Source: CAZQYB01 sp964582985 (GTDB lineage Bacteria; Planctomycetota; Phycisphaerae; Sedimentisphaerales; Anaerobacaceae). Taken from it: 64,000 nt of DNA. Positions 58,491-64,000 of the stretch are shown here, in pieces (the first letter of the stretch is position 1; each line of letters starts with the position of its first letter). Where the stretch lies: NCBI GenBank assembly GCA_964582985.1, contig CAZOUM010000002.1, positions 1-64,000 of the forward strand, written 5' to 3'. The translations under genes were made by a program, and so were the position numbers. The notes under the pieces are model-generated. The model did not search any database. It saw nothing but the letters and a program-made list of their open reading frames with translations, and was not told the DNA's origin.

Positions 58491-60389
58491 ATGACGCTTA
58501 GCGCCCTTGACATCGCCGTATTCCTGGGATTCATCGCAGCGGTGATTGCCACAGGCATCCTGAAAAGTCGACATGAGAAAACAAGCGAAGATTATTTCCT
58601 GGCCGGGCGAGGCCTTAGCTGGTGGCTGATTGGGTTTTCACTTATTGCAGCGAACATCTCGACCGAACAGTTTATCGGGATGAGCGGCAGCGCAGCAAAA
58701 TGGCTCGGTCTTGCTATCGCCAGTTATGAGTGGATGGCTGCTATTACGCTGGTCGTCGTGGCTTTCTTTTTCCTGCCCAAATTTCTGAGGGCGGGCATCT
58801 ATACAATTCCCGAGTTTCTTGAATTCCGCTATAACGCGACGGCCCGTTCGCTGATGGCGTTGTTTACCGTACTCATTTATGTCTTTGTGACATTCGCTGC
58901 GGTAGTATATTCAGGGGCCATTGTTGTCAAGACGCTGTTTGGGGGCCAGCACCTCTTTGGGATTCAGATTAACATAACCACGGCATCATGGGCCATAGGT
59001 ATCATTGCAGCGATTTATGTGACCTGCGGAGGACTCAAGGCCTGTGCGTGGGCGGATTTACTGCAGGGGTCGGCATTGATTTTAGGCGGTGCCGTTGTCT
59101 TAGTGTTGGCGATGAAAGCGTTGGGCAACGCGACAGCGGAGACCATTCCGGAACTGGCAAATATCGGAGCGAATGCAGGAACGTGGGAAAAGTTTCGGAC
59201 TCTCAACGAGCACAAGCTGCATATGTTTTTGCCACGAAACGACCCTGAGATTCCCTGGACAGCGCTGGTGGTGGGGTTGTGGATACCCAACTTCTATTAC
59301 TGGGGTCTGAACCAGTACATCACGCAGAGAACACTCGGCTCAAAGTCATTAGCCGAGGGGCAAAAAGGTATCGTGTTCGCAGCAGCACTCAAACTTATTA
59401 TTCCATTTATCATCGTTTTCCCGGGTATCATAGCTTTTGACCTTTACAAGTCAGATATGAAGGCCGAAGCGGTCGACAATAACGCGAAAGTTTTGGCAGC
59501 GTTTGAACAGGTCCGCTCTAATCCTGCCGCGGCCAAGGTCGCCTTCAAGTTCGACAGACAATTCCCAGAGATGTACAAGGATACAGCCGAGGCGATAGTA
59601 AGATTCAATGCTGCCATCGCCGGGACTGAACCACCTGCCGCGGAACCGCTGTTCCAGACTAACGAGGACCTGCTGAAGCAAATTGCCCAGACAAACAAGA
59701 CATTGACGTCCGAAGAACGCGTAAAGATTCAAAAAACACTCCTGGGATACAAGTTTGATTCTGCGTTTGCGCTGTTAATCAAGAAACTTGTCCCTAAAGG
59801 CTTGCGAGGTTTTATGCTTGCTGCGATTATGGGCGCCGTTATGAGTTCTCTTGCGTCAATGCTCAATTCAGCTTCAACAATATTTACTATGGACATCTAC
59901 AATAAGTACGTTAAGAAAGATGCGTCGCAGTCAAATCTGGTGGCTGTCGGCAGAATCTGTGTGGTTGTTTTCGCGGTAATTGGCTGTTTTGTTGCGCCCC
60001 TGCTTGATAATCCGAAGTTCGGGGGCATCTTCAAATACATTCAGGAATTCCAGGGCTACATATCGCCCGGCATTCTCGCCGTGTTTGTATTCGGCTTTAT
60101 AGTGAAAAAGGCGCCTCCAATCACTGGAGTAGTGGGTCTGATACTGAACCCGATTATCTATTTTATTCTCGCGCAAGTGTTCCCGAAGCTGGCGTTTTTG
60201 GACAGGATGGCGATTTCGTTTTTCAGCGTGCTTGCCGTGATGACAATTATAACTCTGATTAAGCCTCTCAAAGAGCCGGTGCGGTTTGACGTCAAAACAG
60301 ATATAAACCTGGAGTCCTCAGGTATGGCTAAAGTATTTGGGCTTCTGGTTGTGGCGGCAACTATAGGCCTTTACGTTATTTTCCGGTAA
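58491..60389 (+). CDS. Sodium:solute symporter (SSS family, SGLT-like)
   Basis: The membrane protein of 632 residues has about 14 hydrophobic segments. Family features include DYFLAGRGLSWWLIGFSLIAANIS (in parts, about 31-53) with the first sodium-site helix, YTIPEFLEFRYN (about 105-116), WGLNQYITQRTLGSKSLAEG (about 268-287) and GFMLAAIMGAVMSSLASMLNSAS (in parts, about 440-465). This is the SGLT/vSGLT pattern of sugar symporters. A loop of about 110 residues (about 325-430) is an insertion rich in charged residues. The galactokinase-like gene follows 39 bases later, so galactose or a related sugar is a fair guess. Confidence 0.92.
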   Translation: MTLSALDIAVFLGFIAAVIATGILKSRHEKTSEDYFLAGRGLSWWLIGFSLIAANISTEQFIGMSGSAAKWLGLAIASYEWMAAITLVVVAFFFLPKFLRAGIYTIPEFLEFRYNATARSLMALFTVLIYVFVTFAAVVYSGAIVVKTLFGGQHLFGIQINITTASWAIGIIAAIYVTCGGLKACAWADLLQGSALILGGAVVLVLAMKALGNATAETIPELANIGANAGTWEKFRTLNEHKLHMFLPRNDPEIPWTALVVGLWIPNFYYWGLNQYITQRTLGSKSLAEGQKGIVFAAALKLIIPFIIVFPGIIAFDLYKSDMKAEAVDNNAKVLAAFEQVRSNPAAAKVAFKFDRQFPEMYKDTAEAIVRFNAAIAGTEPPAAEPLFQTNEDLLKQIAQTNKTLTSEERVKIQKTLLGYKFDSAFALLIKKLVPKGLRGFMLAAIMGAVMSSLASMLNSASTIFTMDIYNKYVKKDASQSNLVAVGRICVVVFAVIGCFVAPLLDNPKFGGIFKYIQEFQGYISPGILAVFVFGFIVKKAPPITGVVGLILNPIIYFILAQVFPKLAFLDRMAISFFSVLAVMTIITLIKPLKEPVRFDVKTDINLESSGMAKVFGLLVVAATIGLYVIFR

Positions 60390-60428
60390 TTATTGAAGCA
60401 CTTATACACTAAGGAAGGATTCTCACAG

Positions 60429-61676
60429 ATGGGACTAACGCCACAAGACCAGTCAGCCGTCGACAAAATCCTGCAGTTATCGCAGGACACCGGCACAAGT
60501 ATCAAGGGCGGCAGGGTCAGGAGAACTTCTTCCCGCTTTTGCCTTGGGGTCGAGCACGGCGATTACAACGGCACTGAACTGTTCGGCGTGGGGACCGACA
60601 GGTTCATCTGGTTGGCCTATATGTCTAACGGCACCGACAAAATAAAGATGTTTAGTGGGAATTTTCCGGACGACGGTGTTGTTGAGTTCAGTCTCGGGGA
60701 TGTCCCCCCGCCGCAATCGGCATCTGTCGCTGACACATGGGCTCGCTTCCCCTATGGGGTCGAATACATTCTGAGGCGTGAAGGCATAAAGTTGACTCAG
60801 GGCATTGACGGCATAGTCTACGGAGACATCCCCGGCGGCGGAATGTCACGGTCGGCCTCATTGACCTTGAATCTGATTCTGTCCCTGCTTGATGCTAACG
60901 GCATTGAGCTTGAGGACAAGTTCAGAATCGTTGATATGGCCCAGGCGGTGGAAAACGATTATATTGGGTCACCCTGCGGCCAGCTTGACCAGATTATGAT
61001 ACTATTCTCTCGCAAAGATATGGGCACGCATTACAATCCAAAGACAAGGTCTATAAATTATGTGCCTCTCGGCGCTGGTGCCATTGATTTTCGCATTGTG
61101 GTACTCGATACCGGAACCGTTCGGCCGGGCCTTGAGAAATCCACCTACAAAGTGCGACGGGCCGAGTGCGAAAAAATGGTCTCAATATTGCAGAAAGCCG
61201 GGTATGATATTGGCTGCCTGGCAGACATTAAAGATGACGGTGATTATGAGAAGATTTTGGCACAGTTCGGACAACAGCAGCCGGACTTATGTGACCGACT
61301 GAAATATATCTTTGGCGCCCAAAAACGGTTCTACGAGATGCTTGATGCGTGGAAAACGGGCGACATTGAAACAGTTGGGACGATATTCCGCGAGGATGGC
61401 ATAGGCCTGCGAGACGATTACAAAATCTCAGGCCCGGAATTGGAAACTATGTGCGATATCGCACGTACGGTCCCCGGCGTACTGGGAGAGAGAATGTTGG
61501 GCGGAGGTGACAAAGGGGCTTCCGGCGCTTTGGTTAGAGCAGAAAGTATTGATGCGTTGAGGCAAGCGGTTGAGGTTGCTTATCCGCGCAGTCATTCTGA
61601 GTACAGCGATAAGTACGCGATTCATACGTGCAAATTGGTGGAAGGCGTGACCATTTATGATGACTTACTTGGTTAA
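60429..61676 (+). CDS. Galactokinase-like GHMP kinase, 415 aa
   Basis: GHMP kinase that resembles GalK: the N-terminal sugar motif (GRxNLIGEHxDY in GalK) appears as SRFCLGVEHGDYNG (about 35-48). The ATP motif reads GDIPGGGMSRSASL (about 138-151) instead of GxxPxGxGLSSSA, and GSPCGQLDQIM (about 182-192) keeps the catalytic Asp. The C-terminal motif is LGGGDKGASGALVR (about 357-370). ATG 60429 has AAGGAAGGA at 9 bases; an upstream TTG is less likely. Substrate may be galactose or another sugar or sugar acid, as several motif residues depart from GalK. Operon with the symporter. Confidence 0.85.
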   Translation: MGLTPQDQSAVDKILQLSQDTGTSIKGGRVRRTSSRFCLGVEHGDYNGTELFGVGTDRFIWLAYMSNGTDKIKMFSGNFPDDGVVEFSLGDVPPPQSASVADTWARFPYGVEYILRREGIKLTQGIDGIVYGDIPGGGMSRSASLTLNLILSLLDANGIELEDKFRIVDMAQAVENDYIGSPCGQLDQIMILFSRKDMGTHYNPKTRSINYVPLGAGAIDFRIVVLDTGTVRPGLEKSTYKVRRAECEKMVSILQKAGYDIGCLADIKDDGDYEKILAQFGQQQPDLCDRLKYIFGAQKRFYEMLDAWKTGDIETVGTIFREDGIGLRDDYKISGPELETMCDIARTVPGVLGERMLGGGDKGASGALVRAESIDALRQAVEVAYPRSHSEYSDKYAIHTCKLVEGVTIYDDLLG

Positions 61677-61739
61677 CCCTTCGCCGTGCTGTTGTATATA
61701 TAATTCTGTGTTGACCGTAGATAAAAACAGAAAGAAGCG

Positions 61740-62690
61740 ATGACGAAGAATTGCAGGCCCGCAAAAAAAGGTATCTTCTTAGCTACTGTCAGAGCCAATA
61801 AACAGATTGGACAGCGATTCTATCGGCTCAGGCTGGAATTTTCAGGGGTTGGTGCAGAGGCCTTCGCTGGCGCCAAGCCCGGTCAATTCGCTCAGTTGGA
61901 CCTTTCCCGTACCGCCCTGCCGGCAGCAAAGGACATACCGGACGAGCTGGCTAACACTGCTCGACGGAATATATTGCTCCGCAGACCTTTTAGTTTTGCC
62001 AACATTGCATCTGAAGAGAACAAGACCTTAGCCGACATTCTCTACTGTGTTGTTGGCCCTGCCAGTTTACGAATGACAACTCTATCTGCCGGTGATTCGG
62101 TCAGCATAATTGGGCCTTTGGGAAACGGTTTTTTGGTGCCGGAGGGAAAGAAAAAAGCCCTTTTGGTTGCTGGGGGGATGGGGGCCGGGCCTTTACAACA
62201 TCTGGCGAAGGTTCTTACGGCTGATTATCCTGACATCGAAGTTATGGCGTTCGCCGGTGCAAAGACGGCAAAGGATCTGCCGTTCCAGGCGCGGTTGGAC
62301 AAGATTGCACAACAGTTGGGCTTCTCATTGCAGGAGTTCGCCCAGTACGGCATAGAATCGCTGGTAGCAACAGACGACGGCTCTGCGGGATGGCACGGCC
62401 TTGTAAGCGATTGTCTGGCAGAATGGCTCGACCAAGCAACTCTCGTCAGCAAAGATACGATTATTTATAGCTGCGGACCTGAAGCAATGCTGGCAAAAGT
62501 GGCTGACATCGCTCGAAAAAACGAAATCGACTGCCAGGTTAGTATGGAGCGGATGATGGCCTGCGGTATCGGCGTGTGCCTGAGTTGTGCTGTGGAATGT
62601 AAAGCAGACAGACCCGGCAAGACAGTTTATAAGTTGTGCTGCAAGGACGGACCTGTCTTTGACAGTAGAGAAGTAGTTTTTAGCGTGTAG
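61740..62690 (+). CDS. pyrK: Dihydroorotate dehydrogenase electron-transfer subunit
   Basis: PyrK carries FAD and a 2Fe-2S cluster and passes electrons from dihydroorotate via PyrD to NAD+. Seen are the FAD motif RRPFSFANI (about 80-88), the nucleotide-binding LVAGGMGAGPLQHLAK (about 141-156) and the cluster cysteines MACGIGVCLSCAVEC with a later CC (about 276-305). The 316-residue length is somewhat longer than the usual 250-260, mostly an insertion of about 45 residues. pyrD begins 4 bases after its stop, confirming the pair. Confidence 0.95.
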   Translation: MTKNCRPAKKGIFLATVRANKQIGQRFYRLRLEFSGVGAEAFAGAKPGQFAQLDLSRTALPAAKDIPDELANTARRNILLRRPFSFANIASEENKTLADILYCVVGPASLRMTTLSAGDSVSIIGPLGNGFLVPEGKKKALLVAGGMGAGPLQHLAKVLTADYPDIEVMAFAGAKTAKDLPFQARLDKIAQQLGFSLQEFAQYGIESLVATDDGSAGWHGLVSDCLAEWLDQATLVSKDTIIYSCGPEAMLAKVADIARKNEIDCQVSMERMMACGIGVCLSCAVECKADRPGKTVYKLCCKDGPVFDSREVVFSV

Positions 62691-62694
62691 CACT

Positions 62695-63633
62695 ATGGAA
62701 GATAATGTTGACATTTCGGTTGATTTTGCGGGGATTAGATTAGCGAATCCGGTTTTTACAGCATCGGGGACGTGCGGGTATGCCGATGAGTTAGCTGATT
62801 TTATGGATATAAATCGTCTCGGCGGGTTTGTTACCAAGAGTATCACTGTCAAGCCGAGGAAGGGAAACCCTGCGCCGAGGATTGTCGAGACCGACTCAGG
62901 GATGCTCAATGCAATCGGGCTGGCAAACATCGGTCTGTATAAATTTATAGAGGAGAAATTGCCGATTCTTGAGAAGTTGTCCCCTGCTGTGTTTGTCAAT
63001 GTAGCTGGGGAAAGTATCAACGAATACCTCGCTGTTGTGGAGCGCCTCGCATCTGAAAAAGCGATATCGGGATTTGAGTTGAATATTAGCTGTCCTAACG
63101 TAGCTAAAGGTGGGATTGCTTTCGGCACCGACCCTGCACAGGTGGCAAAGATTACTTCGGCGGTGAAAAAGGCTGCCGGAGAGAAGGTCCTGATGGTCAA
63201 GCTGTCCCCCGCCGTTACAAATATCAGCATCATTGCCCGTGCAGCGGTTGAGGCCGGGGCAGATGCGTTGAGTTTGATAAATACCTTTACCGCGATGGTT
63301 ATAGATATTGAAACGCACAAGCCGGTTCTGGCAAATAAGACAGGAGGATTGTCGGGCCCAGCCATAAAACCGATAGCCGTACATTTGGTTAATAAGGTCT
63401 ACGACGAGGTCACCAAAAGCCGCGGCATACCCATTTTGGGCGTGGGCGGAATCATGACCGCTTCGGATGCCATCGAGTTTATTATCGCAGGGGCATCGGC
63501 TGTGGGTGTTGGCACGGCGAATCTTATTGAGCCGGGCTGCGCGGCAAAAATCGTTGAAGGTATAAAAAACTATTGTGCCCGCAAAAAAATGGCCAACATC
63601 AAAGAATTGATAGGGACGCTTCAAGACAGTTAA
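62695..63633 (+). CDS. pyrD: Dihydroorotate dehydrogenase, class 1B catalytic subunit
   Basis: PyrD oxidises dihydroorotate to orotate, fourth step of pyrimidine synthesis. The 312-residue barrel has VDFAGIRLANPVFTASGTCG (about 6-25), the FVTKSITVKPRKGNPAPR loop (about 44-61), and ELNISCPNVAKGG (about 130-142) containing the active-site Cys of class 1 enzymes. FMN phosphate binding is GVGGIMTASDAIEFI and GASAVGVGTANL. Together with PyrK it forms the NAD-dependent type. The next gene starts 1 base after the stop. Confidence 0.97.
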   Translation: MEDNVDISVDFAGIRLANPVFTASGTCGYADELADFMDINRLGGFVTKSITVKPRKGNPAPRIVETDSGMLNAIGLANIGLYKFIEEKLPILEKLSPAVFVNVAGESINEYLAVVERLASEKAISGFELNISCPNVAKGGIAFGTDPAQVAKITSAVKKAAGEKVLMVKLSPAVTNISIIARAAVEAGADALSLINTFTAMVIDIETHKPVLANKTGGLSGPAIKPIAVHLVNKVYDEVTKSRGIPILGVGGIMTASDAIEFIIAGASAVGVGTANLIEPGCAAKIVEGIKNYCARKKMANIKELIGTLQDS

Positions 63634-63634
63634 T

Positions 63635-64000
63635 ATGGCTAAGGATATGGAAAAACTTTATGCCGAACGGCTGAAGCGATATGTTACTGCGATGCGCAAT
63701 GAAAAGCCGGACCGGATTCCTATTCGTCCCTTTGTTGCCGAATTTACAGCTAAATACGCTGGGTACACCTGCCAGGAGGTAACGCACGATTTCGAGAAGG
63801 CCTTTGCTGCCGCCCGCAAATGTGCTGCTGATTTTGATTGGGACGCCGTCGTCGCTAATATGGTTTATGTGTGGACGGGGCTAACGCAGGCCATTGGAAT
63901 GAAATACTACGCAGTTCCCGGAATTGATGTGCCACCCAATACCGGCTTTCAGTACCTTGAGCCGCCGGAAGAAAAGGCCTTTATGAAGCCGGACGAATAC
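63635..64000 (+). CDS. Uroporphyrinogen decarboxylase-family protein, start only
   Basis: ATG 63635 opens a frame that stays open to the window edge (122 codons). The first 25 residues contain the family signature RYVTAMRNEKPDRIPIRPFV (about 15-34), as in URO-D and the related MtaA/CmuA methyltransferases; the rest of the visible part (MVYVWTGLTQAIGMKYY) agrees. Whether it is true HemE or a corrinoid-type methyltransferase cannot be decided from the fragment. It follows pyrD immediately and is probably cotranscribed. If the siroheme route is used for heme, HemE itself would not be needed. Confidence 0.82.
   Translation, partial: MAKDMEKLYAERLKRYVTAMRNEKPDRIPIRPFVAEFTAKYAGYTCQEVTHDFEKAFAAARKCAADFDWDAVVANMVYVWTGLTQAIGMKYYAVPGIDVPPNTGFQYLEPPEEKAFMKPDEY

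Noticed and set aside
62325..63624. Long minus-strand frames opposite pyrK and pyrD
   Set aside because: Shadows of two confidently assigned genes.
1..64000. tRNA, rRNA, CRISPR array, transposase or integrase
   Set aside because: None was recognised by eye on either strand; a covariance-model scan was not possible.

Overview
The window reads as a chromosomal scaffold of a Planctomycetota bacterium, most likely class Phycisphaerae (Sedimentisphaerales-like). The grounds are indirect: a dockerin-like tail and sulfatase-modifying-type domain in one secreted protein, a set of secreted glycosidases, a pseudopilin fragment, a siroheme-type heme route, and several small zinc-ribbon and hypothetical proteins of a kind I associate with that phylum. 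It is draft sequence: one run of exactly 100 N (53546-53645) is flanked by an exact 55-bp duplication. I recognised no rRNA, tRNA, CRISPR array, transposase or prophage gene.

Layout. 1-769: a possible open end and one hypothetical membrane protein. 869-8711 (minus strand): tetrapyrrole genes in two blocks, hemA-hemC and cobA/hemD-ahbC-(secreted orphan)-hemB, split by a plus-strand HEAT-repeat gene with its own strong promoter. 8998-10806 (plus): a ResB/CcsA cytochrome c assembly pair diverging from hemA. Together these supply heme, probably by the siroheme route, and attach it to c-type cytochromes. 10970-15983: a 1023-residue mosaic secreted protein (formylglycine-generating-enzyme-like, sialidase-like and dockerin-like) and a GH32-like protein. 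16823-21567 (minus): an apparent pilT operon holding a membrane-anchored GspE/PilB homologue whose ATPase motifs are degenerate, plus a CvpA-like membrane protein.

22079-31893: mixed housekeeping and hypothetical genes: a SAP/cysteine-rich small protein, the MgtE Mg2+ transporter, an AllA-like cupin, a damaged pseudopilin gene with a 60-bp in-frame palindromic insertion, delta-1-pyrroline-5-carboxylate dehydrogenase, and an HtpX/LemA/zinc-ribbon group. 32060-38851: GH31 glycosidase, amidohydrolase, an SNF-type Na+ symporter, and an Rrf2 regulator with MazG. 38972-40775: a candidate short RNA or attenuator, a STAS/RsbW-like partner-switching pair and a peptidoglycan amidase lipoprotein. 41765-46496: a Gld-type ABC exporter-like operon. 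46749-52953: a GH10-like protein without the usual catalytic residues, a helix-hairpin-helix protein, SppA, two hypotheticals and a homocysteine methyltransferase.

53473-61676: a duplicated-domain lipoprotein, a GH43-like lipoprotein, a GH28 polygalacturonase-like enzyme, two zinc-ribbon proteins, an SSS Na+/solute symporter and a galactokinase-like kinase. This looks like pectin or galactan side-chain use followed by sugar uptake and phosphorylation. 61740-64000: pyrK-pyrD (electron-transfer subunit and NAD-dependent dihydroorotate dehydrogenase) and the start of a uroporphyrinogen-decarboxylase-family gene cut by the window edge.

Good sigma70-type promoters (TTGACA/TATAAT-like, 16-17 bp spacers) can be read before many of these genes. 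All functional statements come from motif recognition by eye and no database search was run.
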